Made by a program: the position numbers and the translations under genes
NCBI GenBank assembly: GCA_045586405.1
Contig: JAZNAG010000012.1
Location: 1 to 58,437 of the forward strand
Direction: 5' to 3'
From: SIG607 sp045586405
Lineage (GTDB): Bacteria; Bacillota; Clostridia; Oscillospirales; Acutalibacteraceae
Length of the DNA stretch: 58,437 nt
Part shown: piece after piece, positions 32,937 to 42,846 of the stretch
How the letters are laid out: each line of letters begins with the position of its first letter
How positions within the stretch are numbered: position 1 is the first letter of the stretch
The notes under the pieces: generated by a model
Told to the model about the DNA's origin: nothing
The model's input: the letters and a program-made list of their open reading frames with translations, nothing else
Database searches by the model: none

Positions 32937-33976
32937 CAAACCTCCTCCTTTCTTGTCTCTTGACGTCTTAACTGTCCGCAAGAAGCGTTTATGTCCGCCC
33001 CCAGCGTTCTTCTGACAGTTGCATTTATTTTATGTTTTTCAAGACATTCTTTAAATTTATTTATTCTGTTATTGTCTGATTTGATAAAATCAGTTTCAAC
33101 AACAGGATTTGCAGGGATTAAATTCACATGACACATAACGCCTCTTAATATTTTTGAAAGCATTACAGCATGTTCGTCCGAGTCATTAACACCACTTATC
33201 ATAGCATACTCAAACGATATTCTTCTGGTTGTTGCCTTTTGGTAATCCTTACAGGCTTTAATAAGCTTTTCAATATTCCATTTATTATTAACCGGCATAG
33301 TTTTACTTCTGATTTCATCAGTAGGCGCATGAAGCGAAATTGACAGTGTAATAGGAAGTTTAAGCTCAGCCAGTTTATATATACCGTCAACAACACCCGA
33401 TGTGGAAAGGGATATATGCCTTAGCCCTATATTCATACCCTTTTCATCAGATACAAGCTTTAAAAAGCGGACACTGTTGTCAAAATTATCAAGGGGCTCA
33501 CCCATACCCATCATAACTACATTAGAAACGCGGATATTATTGTCACGCTCTGCCGCCATAACCTGAGAAAGCATTTCCGATGCAGTTAAGTGTCTTACAA
33601 GACCGCCTAAGCCTGAAGCGCAAAACTTACAGCCCATTCTGCAACCTACCTGAGTTGAAATACACACAGTATAGCCGTGGTTGTATTTCATAAGCACCGA
33701 TTCAATACATTCACCGTCAAAAAGACGATAAAGATACTTAACGGTGCCGTCTATATTTGACTGCAGACGGCGAACTATCTGTACATCGGCAATATAGCAT
33801 TTTTCGTTTAAGATACTTCGAAGTTCTTTGGACAAATCGGACATTTCATCAAAACTGACAGTACCGTTTTGCAGCCATTTAAAAATCTGTGCGGCACGGT
33901 ATTTAGGCTGTGAGATTTCCTGCATAAAACAGGATATTTCTTCTACTGTCATTGATTTTATATCAATTTTATCCAA
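32936..33976 (-). CDS. rlmN: 23S rRNA (adenine-2503-C2)-methyltransferase (dual-specificity)
   Basis: A 346-residue radical SAM enzyme with the cluster motif 'CRMGCKFCASG' (C-x3-C-x2-C) near residue 112 and 'GMGEPLDNFDN'. The C-terminal catalytic cysteine lies in 'DINASCGQLR'. RlmN methylates A2503 of 23S rRNA and A37 of some tRNAs. The gene keeps the ancestral order rsmB-rlmN-stp-prkC. Confidence 0.95.
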   Translation of the reverse strand: MDKIDIKSMTVEEISCFMQEISQPKYRAAQIFKWLQNGTVSFDEMSDLSKELRSILNEKCYIADVQIVRRLQSNIDGTVKYLYRLFDGECIESVLMKYNHGYTVCISTQVGCRMGCKFCASGLGGLVRHLTASEMLSQVMAAERDNNIRVSNVVMMGMGEPLDNFDNSVRFLKLVSDEKGMNIGLRHISLSTSGVVDGIYKLAELKLPITLSISLHAPTDEIRSKTMPVNNKWNIEKLIKACKDYQKATTRRISFEYAMISGVNDSDEHAVMLSKILRGVMCHVNLIPANPVVETDFIKSDNNRINKFKECLEKHKINATVRRTLGADINASCGQLRRQETRKEEV

Positions 33977-33990
33977 AATTTCACCTCCGA

Positions 33991-35259
33991 CTAATCTTTA
34001 ATAAGCAGTGCGTGGAAAAAGCCGTCACCATCTTCACCCGGAAGATCAGTTTGCATATATTCGCACTTAAAATCAGCGTGGCTCTTTAAAAATTCAGCCA
34101 CCCGGTTTTCATTTTCATTTTTTCTAAGGGTACAGGTAGAATATAAAAGTCTGCCACCCTGCTTTACATATTTTGAAGATATTTCTAAGATATCCTTTTG
34201 TATTTTTTCCAGCTCTTTAAAATCATCAATACCCTTATATTTAATTTCGGGTTTTCTTCTGATAACACCAAAGCCCGAACAAGGAACATCGCAAAGAACA
34301 GCATCAAATTCGCCAAGGCTTTTATTATATATAAGCGCATCATTTATCTGCGGCTTTATACAGGAAAGTCCGAGCCGCTGTGCGCCCGATTTAATAAGGG
34401 AAACTCTGTTTTCGTATAAATCACAGGAAACAATTTCACCTTCGTTTTCCATTGAAAGCGCCATAGTAAAGCTTTTACCGCCGGGTGCCGCGCAAACATC
34501 AAGCACCCTCTCGCCTTTTACGGCTTTTATGGCTTTAGCGCAGTTCTTTGATGCCATATCCTGCACATAAAAAAGTCCTTCATTAAACGGAGAATTATTT
34601 TTAAAATCTATTCCGCCGATTATATTGAATGATTCGTTATCATAAAGAAGCTCTGCGCGAGTTCCATCGTTCTTAAATCTACTGTTAAGTTCTTTTGCCG
34701 AAGTCTTAACGGTATTCACACATACATTAAGGTTTGCGGTAAACAAATAGGCGTTCAGAATTTTCTCAGTAGTATCAGCGCCGTAACCGGAAAGAAGTTC
34801 GCTTATTATCCACACAGGACAGGAATATCTGACCGACAGCGAAAACAAATCTTTAGTATCGGGAAGTGACGGAAGATTTTCAGCCGCACCTCTAAGAATA
34901 GCGTTAATGAAACCGCTGTTTTTCTGCTCAGGCGTATTTTTAACTATATTTACCGATTCATTTACGGCGGCACGTACAGGTATCTTTTCCATATAGGCTA
35001 TCTGATAAATACCAATACGCAAAGCTTGTCTTGTTAGCGGATCTAACTTTTTAGGCTTTATTTTGCTAAGTTTACCTATATAGAAATCAAGAGTGATTTT
35101 TCTGTCAAGAACGCCGTAAAACAAAGCCGAAGCAAGAGATTTATCTTCTTTTGAAAGATTAAAGTCATTAAGAAAATTACCAATAACGATATTTGAATAT
35201 CCGCCGTCATCTTCTACTCTGCACAAAGCCTGTGCTGCAATTTTTCTGGAACTTATCAT
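33991..35259 (-). CDS. rsmB: 16S rRNA (cytosine-967-C5)-methyltransferase
   Basis: A 422-residue protein with an N-terminal NusB-like helical domain (residues 1-140) and an SAM-dependent NOL1/NOP2 domain. 'VLDVCAAPGGKSFTMAL' binds SAM, and the two cysteines are in 'CDVPCSGFG' and 'LLYSTCTL'. It methylates C967 of 16S rRNA. The start is three bases after the fmt stop. Confidence 0.94.
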   Translation of the reverse strand: MISSRKIAAQALCRVEDDGGYSNIVIGNFLNDFNLSKEDKSLASALFYGVLDRKITLDFYIGKLSKIKPKKLDPLTRQALRIGIYQIAYMEKIPVRAAVNESVNIVKNTPEQKNSGFINAILRGAAENLPSLPDTKDLFSLSVRYSCPVWIISELLSGYGADTTEKILNAYLFTANLNVCVNTVKTSAKELNSRFKNDGTRAELLYDNESFNIIGGIDFKNNSPFNEGLFYVQDMASKNCAKAIKAVKGERVLDVCAAPGGKSFTMALSMENEGEIVSCDLYENRVSLIKSGAQRLGLSCIKPQINDALIYNKSLGEFDAVLCDVPCSGFGVIRRKPEIKYKGIDDFKELEKIQKDILEISSKYVKQGGRLLYSTCTLRKNENENRVAEFLKSHADFKCEYMQTDLPGEDGDGFFHALLIKD

Positions 35260-35262
35260 AAA

Positions 35263-36192
35263 TTATTCCTGCTTTAAAACAGTACCCTGAGGCAACTGTT
35301 TACCTTTCAGGAAATCGGCAGCCGACATTCTTTTGCCGCCCTCAAGCTGAATTTCGCCAAGTTTCAAGCTTTTTTCACCGCAAACAACAAACATTTCGCC
35401 ATTTTTGCAAATTATTTCGCCCATCTGACCTTTAAGATTATCGCTGATTTCACAAGAGAAAATCTTAAAACGTTTGCCGTCTAAAAAGCAGTAAGCGACA
35501 GGCCAGGAATTATAACCTCTGACCGCATTATAAATTTGCTCTGCGGGTTTAGAAAAATCAATAAGCGCCATTTCTTTTTTAATAATGGGTGCATAAGTGG
35601 CGTCATTATCGTTCTGTTTTACAGGAATCAGTTCGCCGTTTTGTGCTTTTTTAATGGTATCGGATAAAAGAGAAGCAGTAATTAAAGATAGTCTGTCAAA
35701 TAGCTCATCAGCCGTTTCGCCCTCTTTAATCTCGGTTTTAGCTACCTCTAAAATATCACCTGTATCTATTCCCTTATCCATATACTGTATTGTAACACCG
35801 GTTTCTTTCTCACCGTTTACAATAGCCCACTGAATAGGTGAAGCACCTCTGTATTTAGGCAGTAGCGAAGCGTGACCGTTGATACAGCCGTATTTAGCTA
35901 AACTCAGTATTCTTTCGGGCAAAATTTTGCCGTATGCCACAACAACAATAACATCGGGGTTTATGTTCACCAATATATCATAAACCTCATCGGTGCGAAC
36001 ACTATCGGGCTGATATACGGGAATACCGTACTCAGCAGCGCAAACCTTTACGGCAGGAAAAGTTAAAATCTGCTTTCTGCCTACGGGTTTATCCGGCTGA
36101 CAAAAAACAGCGGCAAGATCGTGCCCGTCAATAATCAGTTGCTTTAGTGTAGGAACGGCATAATCAGGCGTTCCCATAAAAACAATTTTCAT
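35263..36192 (-). CDS. fmt: Methionyl-tRNA formyltransferase
   Basis: A 309-residue protein. 'INGHASLLPKYRGASPIQWA' contains the N-x-H...S-L-L-P catalytic region near residue 108, and 'GVTIQYMDKGIDTGD' follows. It formylates initiator Met-tRNA. GGTAAGG precedes the ATG. It is placed directly after def, the deformylase that removes the same group. Confidence 0.95.
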   Translation of the reverse strand: MKIVFMGTPDYAVPTLKQLIIDGHDLAAVFCQPDKPVGRKQILTFPAVKVCAAEYGIPVYQPDSVRTDEVYDILVNINPDVIVVVAYGKILPERILSLAKYGCINGHASLLPKYRGASPIQWAIVNGEKETGVTIQYMDKGIDTGDILEVAKTEIKEGETADELFDRLSLITASLLSDTIKKAQNGELIPVKQNDNDATYAPIIKKEMALIDFSKPAEQIYNAVRGYNSWPVAYCFLDGKRFKIFSCEISDNLKGQMGEIICKNGEMFVVCGEKSLKLGEIQLEGGKRMSAADFLKGKQLPQGTVLKQE

Positions 36193-36209
36193 AAAAACCT
36201 TACCTATTT

Positions 36210-36653
36210 CTATTTTTTAACGTGATCTAAGAAAACAATTCCGTCAAGGTGGTCAATTTCGTGGCACAAAGCCCTTGCAAGCAGGCCCTCACCCTCTACC
36301 ACTATGTTTTCGCCCTTTCGGTTCTGGGCTCTTACCTTTACGTGCATAGGACGGGTAACCTCTTCATAAACGCCGGGCACCGAAAGACAGCCTTCCTGAC
36401 CGCACTGTTCCCCATCTTTTTCAATTATGACAGGGTTTACAAGTTCAATAATACCGTCGCCTATATCAATAACACAGTAACGTCTGAGTATTCCTATCTG
36501 CGGTGCGGCAAGTCCAACACCGTCGGCGGCGTACATAGTATCAGCCATATCGTCAAGAATTTCTCCAAGACGCTCATTAAAATCAAGTTGAGAACGGCAG
36601 ACCTTTTTAAGAATAGGGTCTTTACCATACTCGGTTATTATCCTTGTTGCCAT
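36210..36653 (-). CDS. def: Peptide deformylase
   Basis: A 147-residue type 1 enzyme with all three motifs: 'GVGLAAPQIG', 'EGCLSVPG' and 'HEIDHLDG', giving the Cys and two His that hold Fe2+. It removes the N-formyl group from new proteins. Confidence 0.96.
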   Translation of the reverse strand: MATRIITEYGKDPILKKVCRSQLDFNERLGEILDDMADTMYAADGVGLAAPQIGILRRYCVIDIGDGIIELVNPVIIEKDGEQCGQEGCLSVPGVYEEVTRPMHVKVRAQNRKGENIVVEGEGLLARALCHEIDHLDGIVFLDHVKK

Positions 36654-36661
36654 ACTTCCTC

Positions 36662-39088
36662 CTAAATAACCGATTCGGGATTTATATCGATAAACACAGA
36701 CAAATCGTTCTTACGCTTTATATCGGTAGCTTTTGCTATCATATCACGAAAACGGGCATTAAATCTGCATTTTATAATCATTCTGTAGCGATATCTCATA
36801 TTCACCTTTGGTACTGATGCGGCTGACGGTCCCAATATAACAAGCTTAACATCATTAAATTCGCCGTTTATCAGTTCTCTTATATTATCAAATATCTTAT
36901 TAACCGATGACAAAGCCAAACCGCTGTCGGCTGACGATACCGCAACCATAGCAATATCGCAGTACGGTGGGTAAAGCATCATTTTACGTGTTAAAATTTC
37001 ACTGTTATAGAAGGCTTCGTAATCTTGAGTTACCGCCATATTTATGAAATCGCTTTCGGGGTTTGAGGTTTGAATAATAGCCTTACCCTCAAACTCGCCG
37101 CGCCCCGCTCTGCCAACCACCTGAGTAAGTAGTGAGAAGGTGCGCTCGTAGCTTCTGTAATCGTCACTGTGCATTGAACTGTCAGCGCCAATTACACCAA
37201 CTAAGGTTACATTTTCAAAATCAAGGCCTTTAGCTACCATTTGGGTGCCTATCATAATATCATACTCACCTTTTGAGAAAAGACCTAAATGATGTGAAAA
37301 GGCGTCCTTAGTCATAGTGCTGTCAGCATCAAGTCGCAATATTCTGGCAGTGGGAAAAAGCATTTTAAGCTCATCCTCAACACGCTGAGTTCCCATACCG
37401 AAAAAGCGCAGATGTTCACTGTCACATTCAGGACATTTTTTAAATACCGGAACAGAATGTCCGCAATAGTGACATATCATTCTGTTGTTTGCAGAGTGAT
37501 ATGTCATAGAAATACTGCAATTAGGACAGGTAGCCACATAACCGCAGGTAGGACAGGAAATATAGGTGTTATATCCCCTTCTGTTCAGTAAAATTATCGC
37601 CTGCTTTTTGTTATTTAAAACTGATAAAAGCTCATCGCACAACTGTCTGCTTATACTACCGTGATTTCCCGAAATAATTTCTTTTCGCATATCCACAGTA
37701 GTTACATCGGGAAGATGTGCGCCTTTATATCTGTTTTTTAGCGTATGAAGGCTGTATTTACCGTTCTCGGCCATGAAGTATGACTCCATAGAAGGAGTAG
37801 CCGAAGCAAGTAACAATAATGCATTATTATAGTTTGCGCGGAATTTTGCAACAGTTCTTGCGTGAAACCTCGGTGATTGCTCAGATTTATAGGTATGCTC
37901 CTGCTCTTCGTCCATAACGATAAGCCCTAAGTTATCCATAGGTGCAAAAACAGCCGAACGAGTGCCGATAGCAACAACCGCCTCACCGTTTTTCACCCTT
38001 TTCCATTCATCCAGTCGCTGTCCTTTTGACATTGCGCTGTGAAAAACAGCAACTCTGTTGCCATATCTCTTGCCAAAAAGAGAAAGGGTTTGAGGAGTTA
38101 AAGAAATTTCGGGCACCATTACAATAACCGATTTGCCGCTGTCAACAACCTTATCGACAAGCTTTAAAAACACCTGGGTTTTTCCGCTTCCGGTAACACC
38201 GTAAAGCAGTGCACAAGCACCACCGTCAATATTAAGTTTTTCTGAAAGCTGATTATACACCTTGCTTTGTTCGTCGGTAAGTTTTATTTCACTTCTGTCT
38301 ACCGGCTGGGTAAAACTGTGAAAAAGCCTGAAAACCTCTTTATCAAAAAGAGTGACAACGCCATTTTTACAAAGTGTATTTATAACAGAAACCGTAACAC
38401 CGGTATAATACATGACCTCTTTAACAGAGCTTTCACCGTTTTCAAGAAGATAATCAGTAACCTCACGCTGTTTGGTTGTAAGCTTTAGCACCGCCAAATC
38501 GTCATTACTTATTGACAAACGAAGCATTTTGAGAGTTGCATCACCCATTTTGCGAACAGCATCGTCTTCAGAGCAAAGCACACCCATATTGCACATCTTT
38601 TGCAAAAATTCGTCATCAATATGAGGATATGCAGTTAAAACAACCTCTCTTTTTGCTGTACCCTTTTCTTTTACAAAGGAATATACAGCGGCTTGGTCGT
38701 TGTTAAGTGCATCTTCATCAATATCATTTACGGCAGAGAAAGACTTTACAAACTTCATACCGATGCCTGCGGGTAAAACTGCATGAATAGCATCGTAATA
38801 GGTACAAAAGGTCTGTTTACGAAGAAAGATACAAAGCTTTATCATTTCTTCGCTTAAAACAGGTGTACTGTCAAAAACTGAAATAACAGCTTTAAAGCCT
38901 TCAATATTATCGGTATACTCGGTATCCATAACAAAGCCTTGCTTTTTAACATCGCCGCGGCCAAAGGGCACAACGACACGCATACCTTTGTTACATTTTT
39001 CAGCTATATCTGGCGGCAAAACGTACGAGTACAGTCTGTCAAATTGCAGAGTTGCACCGTCAATTACTACCTTTGCAATCTTTTTCAA
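36662..39088 (-). CDS. priA: Primosomal replication restart helicase PriA
   Basis: A 808-residue superfamily 2 helicase. It has an N-terminal 3' DNA-binding domain, Walker A 'LLYGVTGSGKTQVF', 'VMDEEQEH' (DEEH box), 'LLASATPSMES', zinc-binding cysteines in 'CPTCGYVATCPNC' and 'CHYCGHSVPVFKKCPEC', and the motif 'QVVGRAGRG'. It reloads the replisome at stalled forks. TTG at 39088 is favoured because GGGGGGTG lies 8 bases upstream; a GTG three codons earlier is an alternative. Confidence 0.93.
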   Translation of the reverse strand: MKKIAKVVIDGATLQFDRLYSYVLPPDIAEKCNKGMRVVVPFGRGDVKKQGFVMDTEYTDNIEGFKAVISVFDSTPVLSEEMIKLCIFLRKQTFCTYYDAIHAVLPAGIGMKFVKSFSAVNDIDEDALNNDQAAVYSFVKEKGTAKREVVLTAYPHIDDEFLQKMCNMGVLCSEDDAVRKMGDATLKMLRLSISNDDLAVLKLTTKQREVTDYLLENGESSVKEVMYYTGVTVSVINTLCKNGVVTLFDKEVFRLFHSFTQPVDRSEIKLTDEQSKVYNQLSEKLNIDGGACALLYGVTGSGKTQVFLKLVDKVVDSGKSVIVMVPEISLTPQTLSLFGKRYGNRVAVFHSAMSKGQRLDEWKRVKNGEAVVAIGTRSAVFAPMDNLGLIVMDEEQEHTYKSEQSPRFHARTVAKFRANYNNALLLLASATPSMESYFMAENGKYSLHTLKNRYKGAHLPDVTTVDMRKEIISGNHGSISRQLCDELLSVLNNKKQAIILLNRRGYNTYISCPTCGYVATCPNCSISMTYHSANNRMICHYCGHSVPVFKKCPECDSEHLRFFGMGTQRVEDELKMLFPTARILRLDADSTMTKDAFSHHLGLFSKGEYDIMIGTQMVAKGLDFENVTLVGVIGADSSMHSDDYRSYERTFSLLTQVVGRAGRGEFEGKAIIQTSNPESDFINMAVTQDYEAFYNSEILTRKMMLYPPYCDIAMVAVSSADSGLALSSVNKIFDNIRELINGEFNDVKLVILGPSAASVPKVNMRYRYRMIIKCRFNARFRDMIAKATDIKRKNDLSVFIDINPESVI

Positions 39089-39122
39089 CAGACACACCCC
39101 CCGTCAGATATTTTGTGGTTTA

Positions 39123-39305
39123 TTAAAGTAAACCGCGCTTGTCTGCAACCTTGTTTATTGCAAGGGAAACAGGTTTTTCTAAAATGATTTCTTCTTTTTC
39201 AATAGCTTCGTCAGCAATTTTTCTTGCCTCTTTAGCAATTTCGTTTACAAGACTGTATCTGTTTTCACAGTTGTAGATGAGTTTTCCAATAGCGGGATTT
39301 AACAT
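39123..39305 (-). CDS. rpoZ: RNA polymerase omega subunit
   Basis: A 60-residue protein, 'MLNPAIGKLIYNCENRYSLV' onward, with 'AKEARKIADEA' helix. It overlaps the gmk stop by seven bases (ATGTTAA). Omega supports assembly of RNA polymerase. It is short compared with about 70 residues in Bacillus but complete for Clostridia. The order remA-gmk-rpoZ-priA supports the call. Confidence 0.9.
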   Translation of the reverse strand: MLNPAIGKLIYNCENRYSLVNEIAKEARKIADEAIEKEEIILEKPVSLAINKVADKRGLL

Positions 39306-39907
39306 TTATTAAGCACCTCTTCAATAAGATTTGTTTGACGCGCAGAAGTTAATCTTTGCGCGAGAATTATATGAAGAATATCGTCAACACATTTGTCAAC
39401 AACATCATTCGTAACTACATAATCGTATTCTTCCGCTCTGGCTATTTCGCCAAGGGCTGAAGAAAGACGTTTTTCAATTATTTCCATAGCATCGGTACCT
39501 CTGCCGATAAGCCTTCTCTCAAGTTCTCTGTAGGACGGAGGCATTATAAATATGCTGACGGCATCGGGCATTTTTTCTCTGATTTGCTTTGCACCGTTTA
39601 CATCAATTTCAAGAATCATATCGTGACCGCTGTTAATACAGTCAATAACCGGTTGCTTAGGAGTTCCGTAATAATTGCCAACGAACACATTGTGTTCAAG
39701 AAGCTGATCATTTTCAATCATACTTTCAAATTCCTCGCGGGAAATAAAGTGATATTTTTGTCCCTCAACTTCACCTATACGCATAGGTCTGGTTATAGAA
39801 GAAATCGAAAGTTTGATTTCAGGATGTTTTTCAAAAAGATTTGCAAGAACGGTATCTTTACCCGAGCCGGACGGACCGGAAATAATAAAAAGTTTACCTT
39901 TACTCAT
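39299..39907 (-). CDS. gmk: Guanylate kinase
   Basis: A 202-residue enzyme from ATG 39907 (GAGGAG seven bases upstream). Walker A is 'ISGPSGSGKDTVL', with an aspartate where most have T/S. GMP-binding residues lie in 'ITRPMRIGEVEGQKYHFIS' and 'LLEHNVFVGNYYGTPK'. It phosphorylates GMP to GDP. The start overlaps the remA stop by eight bases. Confidence 0.95.
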   Translation of the reverse strand: MSKGKLFIISGPSGSGKDTVLANLFEKHPEIKLSISSITRPMRIGEVEGQKYHFISREEFESMIENDQLLEHNVFVGNYYGTPKQPVIDCINSGHDMILEIDVNGAKQIREKMPDAVSIFIMPPSYRELERRLIGRGTDAMEIIEKRLSSALGEIARAEEYDYVVTNDVVDKCVDDILHIILAQRLTSARQTNLIEEVLNKC

Positions 39908-40166
39908 TATCAATCTCCTCTTCTTCGGGATATTCTTCACTAATACGATTTGCTACCGTTTCTGACTGCAAATAAGTGAGTATAATATGGTCACTGTCGG
40001 TAATTATTACAGCGCGGGTGCGACGGCCGTGGGTTGCGTCTATAAGATTTCCTTTATCCTTTGCTTCGGAAATCATACGCTTAATCGGTGCAGATTCAGG
40101 GCTAACTATTGCCACCATTCTGCTTGCTGATACCATATTTCCAAAACCGATATTTATTAATTTCAT
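39900..40166 (-). CDS. remA: Extracellular matrix regulator RemA (DUF370)
   Basis: A 88-residue DUF370 protein starting MKLINIGFGNMV with 'SPESAPIKRMISEAK' and 'IDATHGRRTRAVIITDS', diagnostic for RemA. RemA forms ring-shaped DNA-binding assemblies and activates matrix and osmoprotection genes in Bacillus. It lies between yicC and gmk as in most Firmicutes. The ATG at 40166 has GGTGAT upstream. Confidence 0.93.
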   Translation of the reverse strand: MKLINIGFGNMVSASRMVAIVSPESAPIKRMISEAKDKGNLIDATHGRRTRAVIITDSDHIILTYLQSETVANRISEEYPEEEEIDNE

Positions 40167-40175
40167 ATTTATCAC

Positions 40176-41054
40176 CTATTCAAGATTTTGTATCTGCTCA
40201 CGGATTTTTTCTATTTCAGCTTTAATATCAACAACTGCGTTGGTGATATCTATATCCTGTGATTTAGAGCCAGTTGTATTTGCTTCACGATTCATCTCCT
40301 GAACAATAAAGTCAAGCTTTCTGCCGATAGGCTCATCACATTTAAGCAGTTCTTCAACCTGTTTTAAGTGGCTGTTTAGTCTTACAGTTTCCTCAGCCAC
40401 CGCTACCTTATCAGCAAAAACGGCAACCTCGGTAAGAATACGCTGTTCGTCAAGCTGCATATCGCCAACTATTTCACGAATTCTTGCCTCAAGACGTTCT
40501 CTATACACATTTACCGTTTCGGGTGAACGCTTTTCAATAAAGGCAACATAATCTCTTATTGTGTTAATTCTTGAAAGAACATCTTCGCAAAGTCTTGCCC
40601 CTTCAACTTTTCGCATTTGAGTGAAGCCTTCTACTGCTTTTTCAATTACTAGCAGCACTTCCTCAGAAACTTTTTCTTCGTCGATTTGCTTTTTAGTAAT
40701 TTTGAAAACTTCGGGGTTTTGTGCCACACGCATTACGGGGAAATTTTCTTCAAGCGAATACTCTTTTGCAAGAACTTTGAGAGCCGCCATATAAGCATCG
40801 GTGTACTCTTTATTTATTTCTATAAGTGTATCGCTTTCACCCAAATTGTTTATTGATATATAAACCTCAATTTTACCACGGGAAATACGCTTTTTAAGTG
40901 CAGCAATGATTTTCTCTTCTAAAAAAGAATATCCTCTGGGAGTCTTAACGCTTACCTCAAAATATCTGTGATTTACAGCTTTGATTTCAGCGGTAATATC
41001 ATAAAGTTCCGATTGATTTTGGGCACGTCCGTAACCCGTCATACTGTTTGCCAT
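40176..41054 (-). CDS. yicC: YicC-family endoribonuclease
   Basis: A 292-residue protein beginning MANSMTGYGRAQ, with 'VNHRYFEVSVKTPR' and the C-terminal 'GRKLDFIVQEMNREANTTGS', both family signatures. YicC proteins cleave certain RNAs. It is the first gene of the remA-gmk-rpoZ-priA transcript and has a sigma-A-type promoter. GGGAGG precedes the ATG. Confidence 0.93.
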   Translation of the reverse strand: MANSMTGYGRAQNQSELYDITAEIKAVNHRYFEVSVKTPRGYSFLEEKIIAALKKRISRGKIEVYISINNLGESDTLIEINKEYTDAYMAALKVLAKEYSLEENFPVMRVAQNPEVFKITKKQIDEEKVSEEVLLVIEKAVEGFTQMRKVEGARLCEDVLSRINTIRDYVAFIEKRSPETVNVYRERLEARIREIVGDMQLDEQRILTEVAVFADKVAVAEETVRLNSHLKQVEELLKCDEPIGRKLDFIVQEMNREANTTGSKSQDIDITNAVVDIKAEIEKIREQIQNLE

Positions 41055-41099
41055 TTTAAGTTCCTCCCAAGTTGATACACTACGCCATATTAGATATAT

Positions 41100-41129
41100 A
41101 TTTTACCAAATTTATACCCTTGTTGTCAA
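41100..41129 (-). promoter_or_regulatory. Promoter of the yicC-remA-gmk operon
   Basis: TTGACA, 18 bases, TAAAAT on the minus strand, about 45 bases before the yicC start. Confidence 0.65.
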
Positions 41130-41150
41130 CCTTTTAGAGCAAATATAAAG

Positions 41151-41180
41151 GCGAAATCCGCCTTATTTGACGGATTTCGC
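41151..41180 (-). terminator. Terminator after the DMT transporter
   Basis: Arms GCGAAATCCG and CGGATTTCGC with a 10-base loop, then CTTTATATTT on the minus strand. Confidence 0.7.
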
Positions 41181-41195
41181 TGACTTTATATTTTT

Positions 41196-42071
41196 TTATA
41201 CATTTTTCTGCCTTGCCAGAATAAAAACTGCAACTAAAATAAGCACCATACCCACTACAAGCGGCAGTCCGAGTTTTTCGTCCAAAAAAGCCACGCTGAA
41301 AAGAGTTGCAGACAAAGGCTCTATAATGCCAAGTGCCGTTGCTGTACCTGCAGGAATATCACGAAGTGAGAAATTATAGAAAACATACGGTAAAAAGCAG
41401 GTAACAAGACCAAGACAGACAAAAAGAATTGATAACGAAATCGGCTCTTTCACGGTAATCTCAAAAACCTCTGTGGGATTACACAAAGCAAGACCTATTA
41501 TCCCCATAATGATAAAACTATAACAGGAAATAGTAAGAGCGTTTACCTTATGAATAGTAAGTATTTTTGTAAAAATATTGTATGCGCTATAAGAAATACC
41601 TGCCGCAATTCCTAATAAAATTCCCTCAAAACTAAACTTCATTCCGCCCACAATTCCCGAAACGAGAGCGCAACCTGCTATCATTAAAAAAATACAAATT
41701 GCCTTTATGGTATTTAACTTTTCACCAAGGAATAGCACCGAGTAAATCAGCACATAAACAGGAGCGGTATACATAAGAATAACCGCAGTAGAAACTGATG
41801 ATGCCTTTATCGAAGCAAAATATGTAAAGGCTGTAAGAAAAATACTAATACCACTGCCAAAAAGAAAAAATATTTCTTTTTTAGGTACAAAGAGAAGTTT
41901 TGGGTTTTTAATAAGTACGAATATAAGCATTAAAATTGCCGCTACCGCACCGCGCATTGCTGTTATTTGCAAAGAAGAAAAACCGAATATTCCTAATGCG
42001 TTGGTAAATAATCCGCTGGTACCCCAGAGAATACCTGCAATAATAATTAAAAACAGCGCGCTTTTCTTCAA
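41196..42071 (-). CDS. DMT-superfamily (EamA) transporter
   Basis: A 291-residue membrane protein with ten hydrophobic helices arranged as two EamA repeats ('LWGTSGLFTNALG' and 'ISYSAYNIFTKIL'). TTG at 42071 is preferred over GTG at 42080 because AAAAGGAG would overlap the latter. Such carriers export amino acids or metabolites; the substrate cannot be inferred. It is the last of three minus-strand genes running from 43146. Confidence 0.88.
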   Translation of the reverse strand: MKKSALFLIIIAGILWGTSGLFTNALGIFGFSSLQITAMRGAVAAILMLIFVLIKNPKLLFVPKKEIFFLFGSGISIFLTAFTYFASIKASSVSTAVILMYTAPVYVLIYSVLFLGEKLNTIKAICIFLMIAGCALVSGIVGGMKFSFEGILLGIAAGISYSAYNIFTKILTIHKVNALTISCYSFIIMGIIGLALCNPTEVFEITVKEPISLSILFVCLGLVTCFLPYVFYNFSLRDIPAGTATALGIIEPLSATLFSVAFLDEKLGLPLVVGMVLILVAVFILARQKNV

Positions 42072-42109
42072 AAACCTCACTCCTTTTCACATTTTATTTT
42101 AGAAAAACA

Positions 42110-42829
42110 TTAAATATAAAGTTGATTATTGTACCTCGTCGGAAGCCCCTCATGATACAAATGCGCATCTGAAGAAAGCTCAAGAATTTTTGGCACGGTA
42201 TAGCCGTCAATTTCTTTAAAATGAATAACAGTGATACCCGAATGGCAGATATCAAAATGAGTGCAAAAAGCCGGATACGGAATATCAAGCAGACAACTTA
42301 AAAAGGCTATGCCAAAACCTTGGTGCGCAAAAAATGCAATTCGCTGATCATTTGATTCATTCACCTTATATTTGCCGGTATATCTCAGATGTTCATAGCC
42401 GAGACTCTTTAAAAAAGCATCCGATTCATCATAAATGCGTTTAATTGCATTTTCAAAATCATACTCAGCAAAGGCAGGATGCTCAAACCATTTATCCCCT
42501 AAATCACGTACTTCTTTTGTGTTCAAAAGGTCAACATACCGTTTATCATGAAACAGCCAGGTTTTACCTTTACCGTCTTCCCTATTGACAGTAAGGTCTT
42601 TCCAAGCAAGATTTTCATTTGCAAACTCTAAAAGCTCAGCCTCTTTTTTTATTAATTCACAAGTAGGTTTGGCTGTTAAAATAGCTCTGTTAGAGGTAGA
42701 ACTGTATACTTTATCAATACCGTGAAGAGCAAGTCTTTTTGAAGCCGCCTCTGCTTGACGAATGCCAAGAGGTGTCAGCGAATCGGGATTATATATAGGA
42801 TCTCCGTGTCGCACATAATATAAAATCAT
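42110..42829 (-). CDS. Histidine phosphatase family protein (phosphoglycerate mutase-like)
   Basis: A 239-residue protein with the catalytic 'YYVRHGDPIY' at residues 4-13 (RHG) and the second histidine in 'FFAHQGFG'. A third arginine region is 'SSTSNRAILTA'. The family includes phosphoserine phosphatases and alpha-ribazole phosphatases. The substrate is unknown. Confidence 0.88.
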   Translation of the reverse strand: MILYYVRHGDPIYNPDSLTPLGIRQAEAASKRLALHGIDKVYSSTSNRAILTAKPTCELIKKEAELLEFANENLAWKDLTVNREDGKGKTWLFHDKRYVDLLNTKEVRDLGDKWFEHPAFAEYDFENAIKRIYDESDAFLKSLGYEHLRYTGKYKVNESNDQRIAFFAHQGFGIAFLSCLLDIPYPAFCTHFDICHSGITVIHFKEIDGYTVPKILELSSDAHLYHEGLPTRYNNQLYI

Positions 42830-42846
42830 TAAAACATCCCTGCCTT